Origin: Burkholderiaceae bacterium | Lineage (GTDB): Bacteria > Pseudomonadota > Gammaproteobacteria > Burkholderiales > Burkholderiaceae_C | NCBI GenBank assembly: GCA_030695205.1 | Contig: JAUYTN010000059.1 | Span: 142,146 to 206,145, forward strand | DNA: 64,000 nt | Reading direction: 5' to 3' | Part shown: positions 8,618 through 17,722 of the stretch, in pieces | Layout of the letters: each line of letters begins with the position of its first letter | Numbering within the stretch: position 1 is the stretch's first letter | The notes under the pieces: generated by a model | Told to the model about the DNA's origin: nothing | Database searches by the model: none | Seen by the model: only the letters and a program-made list of their open reading frames with translations | Program-made: the position numbers and the translations under genes

Positions 8618-9847
8618 TCAGCCCAGGGCCTGCGCCAGATCGGCTTGCAGGTCGGCCACATCTTCCAGGCCGACCGACAGGCGAATCAGGCCATCGGCGA
8701 TACCCATCTGGGCGCGCACCTCGGGGCCCGCCTCCCAGAAAATGGTGTGCGCGACTGGGATGACCAGTGTGCGCGTATCGGCCAGCCCCGTGCCTTTGAC
8801 CGGAATCTGCAGCCGGTTGATAAACGCCAGGCAATCGCTGGCATCGGCCAGCTCGAACGACAGCAACCACGAACCCGCTTTGAACAGCCCCTGGGCCCTG
8901 TCATGCTGCGGGTGGCTGGGCAACAGTGGGTAGTGCACCCTGGCCACCGCCGGGTGTTGCGCCAGGAACTGGGCCAGCGCCAGCGCCGTGTCGCTGCACT
9001 GTCGCTGGCGCAGGGCCAGTGTTTCGGCACCTGTCCCAATGGCGTGGGCGTGCTCCGACGACAGCGAGCCGCCCAGGTCGCGCAGGCCTTTTTTGCGGAT
9101 CTGCGTCAGGCCCCAGGTACGGGGGTTGCCCTGGCGGTAGGCCTGAAAAATGTGCGGATAACCAGCCCAGTCAAAGAGCCCCGTATCGGTGACCGACCCG
9201 CCCAGCGCGGTGCCATGGCCCCCAATCGTTTTGGTGAGCGAGTTGATGACCAGGCTGGCCCCCACCGCCTTGGGCCGAAACAGCGCGGGCGAGGTGACGG
9301 TGTTGTCCACCACGTACACCAAGCCACGCTGCTGGCAGAGTTGCCCGATACCTTGCAGATCGGCCACCTGGGTACCGGGGTTTGCCACGGTTTCTACAAA
9401 CACCATGCGGGTGTGGGGCTGGATGGCGGCGGCCACGGCATCGGCGCGGGTGGCATCGACCAAGGTCACTTCCACCCCCAGACCGCGCAGTGTGCCCAGC
9501 ACGCTGTTGGTGTTGCCAAACACGTACTGGCTGACCACGAGGTGGTCACCCGCCCGCAGCAACGTGAAAAACACCGCGCTGATGGCCGCCATGCCCGTGG
9601 CAAATGCAATGGTGCCCTGCCCGTCTTCCAGCGCGTTGATGCGCGCTTCCAGCGCTGCCGTGGTGGGCGTGCCCTGGCGGGCATAGTTGTAGCCCTTGAC
9701 CGTGCCCTGGAACACGCCCACCAGCTCTTCCACGGTGTCGAACCCGTACTGCACGGAGGTGTGGATGGGTTTGCGCACGCCTCCGTGCTCCACGCCAAAG
9801 GCGCGGTCTGCGTGCACGGTGCGGGTGTTGATGCCGGTGTCAGCCAT
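8618..9847 (-). CDS. PLP-dependent trans-sulfuration enzyme (Cys/Met metabolism family)
   Basis: 409 residues. It belongs to the fold-type I family of cystathionine gamma-synthase, cystathionine beta/gamma-lyase and O-acyl-homoserine sulfhydrylase. Visible motifs are YARQGTPTTAALE, the cofactor loop FATGMAAISAVF, VETVANPG, and the Schiff-base lysine in NSLTKTIGGHG. The start ATG at 9847 is preceded by AGGA; an upstream start would add 20 residues unlike the family. Which of the sulfur reactions it performs cannot be decided by eye. The 59-bp gap to lolD downstream leaves open whether they are co-transcribed. Confidence 0.82.
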   Translation of the reverse strand: MADTGINTRTVHADRAFGVEHGGVRKPIHTSVQYGFDTVEELVGVFQGTVKGYNYARQGTPTTAALEARINALEDGQGTIAFATGMAAISAVFFTLLRAGDHLVVSQYVFGNTNSVLGTLRGLGVEVTLVDATRADAVAAAIQPHTRMVFVETVANPGTQVADLQGIGQLCQQRGLVYVVDNTVTSPALFRPKAVGASLVINSLTKTIGGHGTALGGSVTDTGLFDWAGYPHIFQAYRQGNPRTWGLTQIRKKGLRDLGGSLSSEHAHAIGTGAETLALRQRQCSDTALALAQFLAQHPAVARVHYPLLPSHPQHDRAQGLFKAGSWLLSFELADASDCLAFINRLQIPVKGTGLADTRTLVIPVAHTIFWEAGPEVRAQMGIADGLIRLSVGLEDVADLQADLAQALG

Positions 9848-9906
9848 GAAATTGTCCTGAATCAATACGTAAGTGAGTGTGGGTATGCCAGGCAAGGGGC
9901 CGGGCA

Positions 9907-10650
9907 TCAGCCCACGGCCCGGGAAAGTTCTTCGGTCAGTAGGCCGCGCACCAGCCTGGCCCTGCGGCTGCAGCGGGCGGCCAGCGCCTCGTCGTGGGTG
10001 ACCACCACAAAGGCGGTGCCCTGGTCGCGGGCGAGTTGCAGCATGAGTTCGAACACGCCATCGGCGGTGCCCCGGTCGAGGTTGCCGGTGGGCTCGTCGG
10101 CCAGCACACAGGCGGGCTGCGTGACCAGCGCACGCGCCATGGCCACGCGTTGGCGCTCTCCACCCGACAGTTCGGCAGGGCGGTGGTGCAGTCGGTCCGC
10201 CAGCCCCACGCGGGCGAGCATGGCCGCTGCGGTGGCCGCTGCCTCAGCCCTGTCGGTGCGCCGAATCCACAGCGGCATGGCCACGTTGTCCTGGGCGCTG
10301 AACTCGGGCAACAGGTGGTGGAACTGGTACACAAACCCCAGGTAGCGGTTGCGCATCACGCCTTGCTGCGCCGCATTCAGCCCCGCCAGCCGCTGGCCCA
10401 TCAGCTCCACCGAGCCGCTGCTGGGGGCGTCCAGCCCGCCCAGCAGGTGCAGCAGCGTGCTTTTGCCCGAGCCCGATGCGCCGACGATGGCCAAGGTGTC
10501 GCCCGCACGCACCGCCAGATCCACCCCTTGCAGCACGGTCACATCCAGCCGCCCCTCGACAAAGCGCTTGGTCAGGGCAGTGGCCTGGAGAACGATGGAC
10601 TGGAGTGAGTGCGGCGAGGGGGGCGGGAGAGTTGCTTGGTTTGAATTCAT
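9907..10650 (-). CDS. lolD: LolD, ATPase of the lipoprotein-releasing LolCDE complex
   Basis: 247 residues with a complete ABC cassette: Walker [10 protein letters not shown], a Q-loop at [13 protein letters not shown] (the [10 protein letters not shown] stretch is typical of LolD), signature LSGGERQR, Walker [13 protein letters not shown] and the His switch VVTHDEA. LolD energises extraction of outer-membrane lipoproteins from the inner membrane and hands them to LolA. Its ATG overlaps the stop of the DUF4276 gene as TGATG, so its translation is probably coupled to that accessory gene rather than directly to lolC. In related bacteria lolC and lolD are usually adjacent. The first 20 or so residues ([14 protein letters not shown]) are non-conserved. 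Confidence 0.92.
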   Translation of the reverse strand: MNSNQATLPPPSPHSLQSIVLQATALTKRFVEGRLDVTVLQGVDLAVRAGDTLAIVGASGSGKSTLLHLLGGLDAPSSGSVELMGQRLAGLNAAQQGVMRNRYLGFVYQFHHLLPEFSAQDNVAMPLWIRRTDRAEAAATAAAMLARVGLADRLHHRPAELSGGERQRVAMARALVTQPACVLADEPTGNLDRGTADGVFELMLQLARDQGTAFVVVTHDEALAARCSRRARLVRGLLTEELSRAVG

Positions 10651-11330
10651 CACAGTTTGCGTCTTTCCAGCTCGGCCACCAGGCGTGCGGCCCACGGTGA
10701 GTTTGCACACACTTTGTTCGGGTCGATCAGGGCCAGCAGCTTGAATGAATGGGCCCCTTTGCCATATACCGCTTTGGTTCGGCAATCTTGGGTGGCTTTT
10801 TGGAGAGCCGACAACACCAAGCCTTTGGCGACAGCCTCCATGCCAGTGCCCGGCAATGCAGGGGATTTGAAGCCTGATTGGTAAAAAAAGGCCAGGGCAG
10901 GCGGGTCACACAGCAGCCAGCTTTCCATGCACTGCACCATCAGGTGGGCATCACAGTCCTTGGCGGCATCGGGTTGACTCCAGCCAGCCTGTTGTTTCAG
11001 GTGCAGCCAAGGCCGCCATGCGCTACTGTCTTCACCTGACATGGCGGCGGAAACCACCGGCTCTTCACTATCCACCAGCAGCAAGGCGTTTTCCCCTTTG
11101 GCCAAGGAGGTCTGAAAGCGGTCAAACGCCTGTTCACGACCACCACAGGCCACCACACGGGGGCGGCAGTGTGTGCCCAGACTGGTTTTGGAAAAAAACT
11201 CGCTGAAACCCCGACGCAACTCGGACTGGAGGGCATCCGAGTGGGCACCGCTGCCACCACCCTCCACATAAAGCACCACGTTGTCTTTCTTGCTGCTGTG
11301 CTTTGTGTTGTTGGATACAGGCTTTACCAC
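10650..11330 (-). CDS. DUF4276-type, TOPRIM-like protein; partner of the adjacent AAA ATPase
   Basis: 226 residues. Family features are LYVEGGG with Glu23, LLLVDSEEP with Asp87 and Glu89, and [11 protein letters not shown] (about 130-140). An early Glu followed by a DxE is the arrangement expected of a TOPRIM-like metal site. DUF4276 proteins are usually found just downstream of AAA/OLD-like ATPases, as here. The GTG at 11330 was taken as start because GGGAGG lies upstream and it overlaps the ATPase stop (GTGGTAA); a TTG at 11360 is the alternative. Its stop overlaps the lolD ATG. Base composition is less GC-rich than lolC and lolD. Likely a nuclease effector or regulator in a defence pair, by analogy with PARIS and OLD systems; not shown experimentally for this sequence. 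Confidence 0.72.
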   Translation of the reverse strand: MVKPVSNNTKHSSKKDNVVLYVEGGGSGAHSDALQSELRRGFSEFFSKTSLGTHCRPRVVACGGREQAFDRFQTSLAKGENALLLVDSEEPVVSAAMSGEDSSAWRPWLHLKQQAGWSQPDAAKDCDAHLMVQCMESWLLCDPPALAFFYQSGFKSPALPGTGMEAVAKGLVLSALQKATQDCRTKAVYGKGAHSFKLLALIDPNKVCANSPWAARLVAELERRKL

Positions 11331-12502
11331 CGGTTGCCTCCCAGTTGGCCACTTGTCCAAAGCTGCCCAAGCCGGTATTTTTCCAGCCAGGGCTGGAGTT
11401 GCTTGGCATCCAGTCGCTCAATGGTGGTACCTGTTTCCCCGCGCTCGCACACCAGAATGCATTCGGGCTGGTCGGTCAGCGCATCCACCAGACCAGGAGC
11501 ATGGGTGGTGACGATCAACTGTGTGCGCTCGCTGGCATCGGTCAGCAAGTCGGCCACCACGGGCAGCATGTCGGGGTGCAAACCCAGCTCGGGCTCTTCA
11601 ATCGTTACCAGCGGAGGTGGATCGGGGTCACACAGCACCGTCAGCAAGGCCAGATAGCGCAGCGTCCCATCTGATAGGCGGGTAGCAGGAATGGCACAAC
11701 CATTGGCTTCCAGCAAAAACACCTGCACGGTACCGCCCTGGATGCTGACATCCACATCCTCAATGCCCTCATACACCTGACGCAATGCGGCAATCAATTT
11801 GCGCCGGGCAGCGCCGTTCATGCGCAAGCGGTTGAGCATCAACCCAAGGTTGGAGCAATCGGGTTCCAACCTGTCGTTGGGAGCATCGGTTTTCTGGGCC
11901 AGCCGTGGGGTGGCATAGCGCCCGAATGTCCAATCGCGGTACTGGCGAATCGAGTCCAGTTGCCGGGCCACCCAGGTCAGCTCTGGATAGATGTCGGCAT
12001 CGCGCTTCTGGGCCAGGATGGAGAGGTCAGGCTGGATGGAGTCGCGTTGCAAGCCACGCTCACCCATGCCCTTGGCGTTGAGAACCGGGTGGCCACCGTT
12101 CCATCGGTAGAAAAAATAAGGTTGTGCTTTGCCTGGCTGGGTTTTTTCATATTCCAGAAATTCATCCTGAATCTGAAACCGACCTCCCATCTCATTGAAC
12201 GTCACCCGGTAGCGAAAATATTCCGCATCGTGCCCGTTGGCAATCACCGCTTCCACCCATGCATCGGGCCGAGCACCGGTTTGACCCGCCGTTTGGTGCA
12301 GCCAGTCGTGAATGCCACCACCATCACGCACCGGGCGCGCAATCTGGTCTGGCGCAGCCTGGAGCAGAGATATCGCTTCCAGAAAGTTGGATTTGCCTGA
12401 CCCGTTGGCCCCCACCAGCACATTAAGGGGTCTGAGTTCGATGGGAGGATGGTCTGGCCCATAGCTGAGCAGATTGGCGAGTTGCAGGCTTTTGATCAGC
12501 AT
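11324..12502 (-). CDS. AAA (AAA_21/OLD-like, SMC-type) ATPase of putative two-gene defence cassette
   Basis: 392 residues. The Walker A is GANGSGKS (31-38) after the RecF/SMC-like start SLQLANLLSYGP. The signature is LSDGTL (about 276-281), Walker B is TIEEPELGLHP (about 300) and the switch is TTHAPG (about 332). The middle 200 residues are the variable insert of this class. There is no TOPRIM domain at its own C-terminus; that function would be supplied by the following DUF4276 gene, which overlaps it by 7 bp. It lies 54 bp after lolC on the same strand, and the local sequence is AT-richer than the flanking genes, which points to acquisition. Expected role: a DNA- or nucleotide-sensing ATPase that controls an effector. 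That rests on family resemblance. Confidence 0.82.
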   Translation of the reverse strand: MLIKSLQLANLLSYGPDHPPIELRPLNVLVGANGSGKSNFLEAISLLQAAPDQIARPVRDGGGIHDWLHQTAGQTGARPDAWVEAVIANGHDAEYFRYRVTFNEMGGRFQIQDEFLEYEKTQPGKAQPYFFYRWNGGHPVLNAKGMGERGLQRDSIQPDLSILAQKRDADIYPELTWVARQLDSIRQYRDWTFGRYATPRLAQKTDAPNDRLEPDCSNLGLMLNRLRMNGAARRKLIAALRQVYEGIEDVDVSIQGGTVQVFLLEANGCAIPATRLSDGTLRYLALLTVLCDPDPPPLVTIEEPELGLHPDMLPVVADLLTDASERTQLIVTTHAPGLVDALTDQPECILVCERGETGTTIERLDAKQLQPWLEKYRLGQLWTSGQLGGNRW

Positions 12503-12556
12503 GTGGCCCCTCCTCTGAATTCGGCAACAGCGTCGGTTTGGGCTATCAAGGTACCG

Positions 12557-13807
12557 TCACTCATACCGCAGTGCCTCCGCAGGATTGACCCTGCTGGCAC
12601 GCCAGCTGGGATACAGGGTAGCCACAAAGGCCAGCACCAGGGAAATGATGGCAATCGGCAGGATGTCGGCCTGCTGCGGGTCGCTGGGCATTCGGCTGAT
12701 GAGGTACACATCGCGCGGCAAAAAACTGGCCCCCAGCGCCTGCTCCAGCGCGGGCACGATGACGTCGATATTGAACGCCACCAACAGCCCAAGCGCCAGC
12801 CCACTGAAGGTGCCAATGACCCCTACCATGGCGCCTTGCACCACAAAAATACCCATGATGCTGCGCGGACTCGCCCCCAGCGTGCGCAAGATGGCGATAT
12901 CGGCGCGCTTGTCGGTCACGGTCATCACCAGGGTGCTCACCAGGTTGAACGCTGCCACCGCCACGATGAGCGTGAGGATGATGAACATCATGCGTTTTTC
13001 AAGCTGCACGGCCGCAAACCAGGTGCGGTTCTGGCGCGTCCAGTCGCGCACGAACAGGTCGCCACTGAGGGTGCCGACCAGCTGCTGCGCCACCTCGCGG
13101 GCCTGGTGCAGGTCTTTGAGCTTCAGGCGGATGCCGGTGGGGCCTTCCAGGCGGAAGATGCGCGCTGCATCGTCCTGGTGCAGCAGCGCAAGACCCGCGT
13201 CGTATTCGTAGTGGCCAGAATTGAAGGTGCCCACCACCGTCATCTGCTTGAGGCGGGGCACCACCCCAGCCGGCGTGACCTGCCCACTGGGCGCAATGAG
13301 GGTGACCCTGTCCCCCTCGATCACACCCAGGCTGCGCGCCAGGTCCAGACCCAACACGATGCCAAACTCGCCCGGCACCAGCTGGCCCAGCACTGGGTTG
13401 GTGGCGAACAGGTCGGTCACCTCGCCCTCAAGGGCCGGATCTACGCCGCGCACCAGGGCACCTTTCATGTCCTCACCACGCGCCAGCAGACCTTGAGCGG
13501 CAATGAAAGTGGCAGCCCCCACCACCTGGGGGTGGACCTTGGATTCTTTCAGGGTCAGCGCCACATCGGGCAAGGCCGCGCCGCCGGGGGCAAACACCTC
13601 AATGTGCGAGAGCACCCCCAGCATGCGGTCGCGCACCTCTTTCTGAAAACCGTTCATCACGCTCAGCACAATGATGAGTGCCGCCACCCCAAGCGCAATG
13701 CCGAGCATGGACACCCCGGAAATAAAGGAAATAAAGCCGTTGCGCCGCGTGGCACGCCCGGCTCGGGTGTAGCGCCAGCCCAGGCTCAATTCGTAGGGGA
13801 GGTTCAT
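12557..13807 (-). CDS. lolC: LolC/LolE-family lipoprotein-releasing permease
   Basis: 416 residues with the MacB/FtsX architecture. TM1 (about 27-50) is in the block FISFISGVSMLGIALGVAAL, followed by a periplasmic domain of about 200 residues. Three C-terminal helices follow, with FNLVSTLVMTVTDKRADIAI and PSWRASRVNPAEALRYE at the end. It forms the membrane part of the LolCDE complex that releases mature lipoproteins. Only one permease gene is present here, as in bacteria with a single LolF-like subunit; a second could lie elsewhere. The start was chosen at ATG 13807 because MNLPYELSLGWRYTRA fits the family start. A 54-bp divergent gap separates it from the next gene. Confidence 0.9.
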   Translation of the reverse strand: MNLPYELSLGWRYTRAGRATRRNGFISFISGVSMLGIALGVAALIIVLSVMNGFQKEVRDRMLGVLSHIEVFAPGGAALPDVALTLKESKVHPQVVGAATFIAAQGLLARGEDMKGALVRGVDPALEGEVTDLFATNPVLGQLVPGEFGIVLGLDLARSLGVIEGDRVTLIAPSGQVTPAGVVPRLKQMTVVGTFNSGHYEYDAGLALLHQDDAARIFRLEGPTGIRLKLKDLHQAREVAQQLVGTLSGDLFVRDWTRQNRTWFAAVQLEKRMMFIILTLIVAVAAFNLVSTLVMTVTDKRADIAILRTLGASPRSIMGIFVVQGAMVGVIGTFSGLALGLLVAFNIDVIVPALEQALGASFLPRDVYLISRMPSDPQQADILPIAIISLVLAFVATLYPSWRASRVNPAEALRYE

Positions 13808-13861
13808 GAAAATGTGTGCGGTGAACAAGTCGGGCATTTTGGCATCCCCGACAATGCGCCC

Positions 13862-15013
13862 ATGTTCCCCACCACCGATGACATCCAGGGGGCCTCAGCC
13901 TCAGGCCACTCGCCCGTTGCGTCCATCGGCCCCGCCTCGCCTTTGGCGTCGGACGCGACCAACCCCATGCCCCCTGCGGGCTATGCCCACCCCCCCCACC
14001 TCCTGCTGCCCTATGCGGTGCTGACACAGGTCGATGGCTCGCGCACCCTGCCCGACGGCCCCTTGCGCAACCTGTCGCAACTGCTGTCTCGCACCCACCG
14101 CGTCAGCCACTGCAGGCATGCGCCCCCAGGCACAGATGCCCGCCGCAGCCTGACTCCGCCCCACGAATGGGCACTGGCCGCCGCGCTGGGGCTGACTCCT
14201 GAGTCAGGTCGCTCGCCGACGGCCACGAACGCCAGCAGCAACCAGCAAGGTGGGGCCGACGGCCAGATACCCTGGGCAGCCTGGGCCTGCCCCCAGCTGC
14301 TGTCTTCGCCAGTCACCCCAGCCGCGTGGTTCACCCCCTGCCACCAGGAGGTAGGCACCGGCCAGGTCACGCTGTACCCGCCCGCCACCTTGGCCCTGAG
14401 CGACGAGCACTCGCAAGCGCTGATGGCGGCGCTACAGCCCCTGGCGGCCGAAGACGGCATTGCCCTGACCTGGGTGGCCGCCGACCGCTGGCTGGCGCAA
14501 GGCGCGGTGTTTGCCGGATTGGCCACTGCCTCGCTGGACCGGGTGGTGGGACGATCCATTGCGCCCTGGTTGGGCACAGACGCCGCTGCCGCCGGGCTGC
14601 GCCGCTTGCAAAGCGAGGCCCAGATGCTGTTCTACACCCACCCCGCGCACGACGAGCGCCACGCACAACAACTGGCACCCATCAACGCCATCTGGATCAG
14701 TGGCAGCGGCGCATGCTCCCCAGGAGCCCGCCGCCACGCACCCGAGCTGGTGGTGGACACCATTTTGCGCGCCGCAGCCCTGCGCCACGACACCAACGCC
14801 TGGCACCGGGCCTGGCAGGCTCTGGAAGCCGAGGTGCTGCCAGCCTGGGTTGCCCACGTCCGCCAGGGCCAGCCCATGGACCTGACCCTGTGTGGCGAAT
14901 CCGCCTATGTGACGCTGCACCTTCGCCCCCCGTCGGGGTGGCGAGGCTGGTGGACCAAAATTTCAAGCTCTTTTAGGCCTTTACGCTTATCCGACTTAAC
15001 TTCTTCACTATGA
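13862..15013 (+). CDS. COG4255-like conserved protein (often labelled phosphoglycerate mutase / RpfE type)
   Basis: 383 residues, starting MFPTTDDIQG. A variable Pro/Ala-rich first 60 residues lead into LLPYAVLTQVDGSRTLPDG. Later come the conserved-looking stretches TLYPPATLALSDEHSQALMAAL, LDRVVGRSIAPWLG, LQSEAQMLFYTHPAHDER and INAIWISGSG. I recognise it as the gene commonly found before recJ in Burkholderiales; the phosphoglycerate-mutase label is weak and no catalytic motif is certain. The stop TGA overlaps the recJ start codon (ATGA), so the two are coupled. The last 17 or so residues, SFRPLRLSDLTSSL, are encoded by dispersed element copy E, so the natural C-terminus has been replaced or extended. 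Confidence 0.6.
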   Translation: MFPTTDDIQGASASGHSPVASIGPASPLASDATNPMPPAGYAHPPHLLLPYAVLTQVDGSRTLPDGPLRNLSQLLSRTHRVSHCRHAPPGTDARRSLTPPHEWALAAALGLTPESGRSPTATNASSNQQGGADGQIPWAAWACPQLLSSPVTPAAWFTPCHQEVGTGQVTLYPPATLALSDEHSQALMAALQPLAAEDGIALTWVAADRWLAQGAVFAGLATASLDRVVGRSIAPWLGTDAAAAGLRRLQSEAQMLFYTHPAHDERHAQQLAPINAIWISGSGACSPGARRHAPELVVDTILRAAALRHDTNAWHRAWQALEAEVLPAWVAHVRQGQPMDLTLCGESAYVTLHLRPPSGWRGWWTKISSSFRPLRLSDLTSSL

Positions 15014-15017
15014 ATAT
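14956..15017 (+). repeat. Dispersed AT-rich element, copy E
   Basis: AGCTCTTTTAGGCCTTTACG followed by CTTATCCGACTTAA matches the GGCCTTTACGCTTAT core of the family. It lies across the end of the upstream gene and the recJ start codon, so it encodes the upstream protein's C-terminus and supplies the recJ translation-initiation region. No strong Shine-Dalgarno sequence is left before recJ, which must rely on coupling. Confidence 0.65.
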
Positions 15018-16776
15018 CACCACCCGAGACATCCCTCCTCGCGCGGTGTGGGCGCTGGAGCAGGCGGGCATCCACCCTCTGCTGGCACGCCTGTACGCAG
15101 CGCGGGGCATTGCCAGCCCGGACGAGCTGGACAACCACCTGGCCAAGCTGCTGCCCCCGGCCACCCTGACCCAAGCCGACGCCGCTGCACGCCTGCTGGC
15201 GGATGCACTTGACCAGCAGCACACAATCTGCATCGTGGCCGACTACGACTGCGACGGAGCCACCGCCTGTGCGGTGGGCCTGCGTGGGCTGCGCATGCTG
15301 GAGGCCGGCATGGCCCGCCACCGGCAGCGCGCCGCCCAGCCCGACCTCATTCGCTACCTCGTGCCCGACCGGGTGACCGATGGCTACGGCCTCACGCCCG
15401 CCATTGCGCAGCGGGTACACACCAGCGGCGCCCGGGTGCTCATGACGGTGGACAACGGCATTGCCAGCATGGACGGGGTACACACCGCCCGTGCGCTGGG
15501 CCTGCAGGTGCTGGTCACCGACCACCACCTGCCCGCCGTGGTCAACGGCCAGGTGGTGGTGCCCACCGACTGTGTCACTGTCAACCCCAACCAGCCCGGC
15601 TGTGCGTTTGAGAGCAAAGCCATGGCCGGGGTGGGGGTGGTGTTTTATGTGCTTCTGGCCCTGCGTGCCGAGCTGCGCGCGCGCGGCGTATTCACCGCCG
15701 ACACCCCCCAGCCCAAGCTGGACCAGCTGCTGCCCCTGGTGGCCCTGGGTACGGTGGCCGATGTGGTCCGGCTCGATGCCAACAACCGCCGTCTGGTCGC
15801 GCAGGGGCTGCAGCGGGTGCGCGCTGGGGTCATGCCCCCCGGTCTGGCCGCGCTGCTGCAAATGGCGGGGTGCAAAGCCGCCCAGGCCAGCGCGCGGGAC
15901 TTTGGTTTTGGTGTGGGCCCCCGCCTGAATGCCGCCGGTCGCCTCTCGGACATGACGCTGGGCATTGAATGCCTCAGCACCGACGATACCGCCCGCGCCC
16001 TGGAACTTGCCGGCGTGCTCGACGGCATCAACCGCGAGCGCAAAACCATCGAAGGCGCCATGCGCACGCAGGCACTGCAGCTGGCCGACGAGATGATGGA
16101 CGACTCTGAGGAGCCCCCCCCTGCCCTGTGCGTGTTTGACCCCGACTTCCACGAAGGGGTGGTGGGTATCGTGGCTTCGCGCCTGAAAGACAAACTGCAC
16201 CGGCCCACCTTTGTGTTTGCCATGAGCCAGGCGGAGGGACACGACCACGAACTCAAAGGTTCGGGCCGCAGCATTCCCGGCTTTCATCTGCGCGATGCGC
16301 TCGATCTGGTGGCCAAGCGCTGCCCCGGCGTGTTGCTGCGCTTTGGCGGACACGCCATGGCCGCAGGCTGCACCATCGATGCCGACCGGCTCGACGAATT
16401 CGAAGCGGCCCTGCAGCAAGTCGCCCACGAGTGGCTGGACCCCGCCACCCTGACCCGCAGCCTGGCCACCGACGGGCCGCTGGACAAGCAGCACCGCCGC
16501 ATCGACGTGGCCGACGCACTGGAACAGCAGGTGTGGGGCCAGGGCTTCCCACCACCCGCTTTTTCGGAAGAGCTGGAGGTACTAAGCCAGCGCCTGGTGG
16601 CCGACAAACACCTGGCCCTCAAGCTCAGGCACCAGGGCGACCCGGTCGATGCCATGTGGTTTGGCCGCACGGAACCCTTGCCAGCCCGCGTCACGCTGGC
16701 TTTTCGACTGGATGCGGACGAGTGGCAGGGCCAGCGTCGGCTGCGGTTTCGCATCGAAGCGGCTGAGGGGGTCTGA
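15010..16776 (+). CDS. recJ: RecJ single-strand-specific 5'-3' exonuclease
   Basis: 588 residues. DHH motifs occur in order: VADYDCDGATACAV (motif I), MTVDNGIAS, VTDHHLP (motif III, DHH), LGTVADVVRLD (motif IV) and GPRLNAAGRLSDM. The DHHA1 part carries GVVGIVASRLKD and the terminal region GHAMAAGCTI. RecJ degrades 5' ssDNA ends in RecF-pathway recombination, mismatch repair and base excision repair. The length matches the family (about 570-580). The start ATG 15010 overlaps the stop of the preceding gene. Confidence 0.95.
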   Translation: MNITTRDIPPRAVWALEQAGIHPLLARLYAARGIASPDELDNHLAKLLPPATLTQADAAARLLADALDQQHTICIVADYDCDGATACAVGLRGLRMLEAGMARHRQRAAQPDLIRYLVPDRVTDGYGLTPAIAQRVHTSGARVLMTVDNGIASMDGVHTARALGLQVLVTDHHLPAVVNGQVVVPTDCVTVNPNQPGCAFESKAMAGVGVVFYVLLALRAELRARGVFTADTPQPKLDQLLPLVALGTVADVVRLDANNRRLVAQGLQRVRAGVMPPGLAALLQMAGCKAAQASARDFGFGVGPRLNAAGRLSDMTLGIECLSTDDTARALELAGVLDGINRERKTIEGAMRTQALQLADEMMDDSEEPPPALCVFDPDFHEGVVGIVASRLKDKLHRPTFVFAMSQAEGHDHELKGSGRSIPGFHLRDALDLVAKRCPGVLLRFGGHAMAAGCTIDADRLDEFEAALQQVAHEWLDPATLTRSLATDGPLDKQHRRIDVADALEQQVWGQGFPPPAFSEELEVLSQRLVADKHLALKLRHQGDPVDAMWFGRTEPLPARVTLAFRLDADEWQGQRRLRFRIEAAEGV

Positions 16777-16846
16777 CCTGCGGTCGGGCATGGTCGCCAA
16801 TCGCCCTGCCCCCGCAGGGTGGTCGGTCCGTTCCTACAATGGCCGC

Positions 16847-17722
16847 ATGACCACCAACGCCGCCCACCGCATTCTCAACGCCGACCTGCACTGCCACTCG
16901 GTCGTCTCCGACGGCACGCTGACGCCGGAGTCGCTGGCCAGCCGAGCCAAGGCCAATGGGGTGGAGCTTTGGTCCCTCACCGACCACGACGAAATTGGCG
17001 GCCAGCAGCGCGCGCTGGCCGCCGCACGGGACGTCGGGCTGCCCTACCTGACGGGCACCGAGGTATCGGTCACCTTTGCGGGCACAACAGTCCACATTGT
17101 GGGCCTGGGCTTTGACCCCGAGCACCCCGCGCTGGTGCAGGGCCTGAGCAGCACCCGAGGCGGGCGTGACCAGCGCGCCCTCGAAATGGCCGAGCAGCTG
17201 GCCAAGGTAGGCATTCCGGGCGTGTTTGAGGGCGCGCTCAAGTACGCGGGCAACCCGGAGCTCATTTCCCGCTCACACTTTGCCCGCTACCTGGTGGAAG
17301 CCGGGGTGTGCGCCGATGTGTCCGAGGTGTTTCGCAAGTACCTGACCGAAGGCAAACCCGGCTTCGTGCCACACCGCTGGGCCAAACTGGGCGATGCCGT
17401 GCGCTGGATCGGGGAGGCCGGTGGCATGGCCGTCATCGCCCACCCGGCCCGCTACGACCTGAGCCCCACCGCCGAGTACGCCCTGTTCTCGGAATTCAAG
17501 GCACATGGGGGTGGGGGCGTGGAGGTGGTCACCGGCAGCCACTCGCCCAGCGAGTACCCCAAGTACGCCGACATGGCGATCGAATTTGACCTGGCCGCCT
17601 CGCGCGGCAGCGACTTCCACAGCCCCAACGAAAGCCACACCGACCTGGGCGCCCTGCCCTTTCTGGAAGGACGGCTCACCCCCGTCTGGGAGCGCCTGGC
17701 AGACCGCATCCACTTCCACTGA
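16847..17722 (+). CDS. PHP-domain phosphoesterase (RNase AM/Rnm, YciV-TrpH family)
   Basis: 291 residues. PHP metal ligands are visible as NADLHCHSVVSDG (HxH), LTDHDEIGG, GTEVSV, SRSHFARYLV, VIAHPARYD and SRGSDFHSP. E. coli Rnm (YciV) is a 5'-3' exoribonuclease that trims 23S, 16S and 5S rRNA 5' ends, and a Chromobacterium homologue dephosphorylates 3',5'-bisphosphonucleotides; both belong to this family. The length agrees with Rnm (293). The ATG at 16847 was chosen because homology begins immediately after it, and the longer frame upstream runs back into recJ. It lies 70 bp downstream of recJ on the same strand, so read-through is possible. Confidence 0.88.
   Translation: MTTNAAHRILNADLHCHSVVSDGTLTPESLASRAKANGVELWSLTDHDEIGGQQRALAAARDVGLPYLTGTEVSVTFAGTTVHIVGLGFDPEHPALVQGLSSTRGGRDQRALEMAEQLAKVGIPGVFEGALKYAGNPELISRSHFARYLVEAGVCADVSEVFRKYLTEGKPGFVPHRWAKLGDAVRWIGEAGGMAVIAHPARYDLSPTAEYALFSEFKAHGGGGVEVVTGSHSPSEYPKYADMAIEFDLAASRGSDFHSPNESHTDLGALPFLEGRLTPVWERLADRIHFH

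Noticed and set aside
12449..13861. Extension of the COG4255-like protein far upstream in the same open frame
   Set aside because: That stretch is antisense to lolC and part of the ATPase gene. The plausible start is the ATG at 13862.
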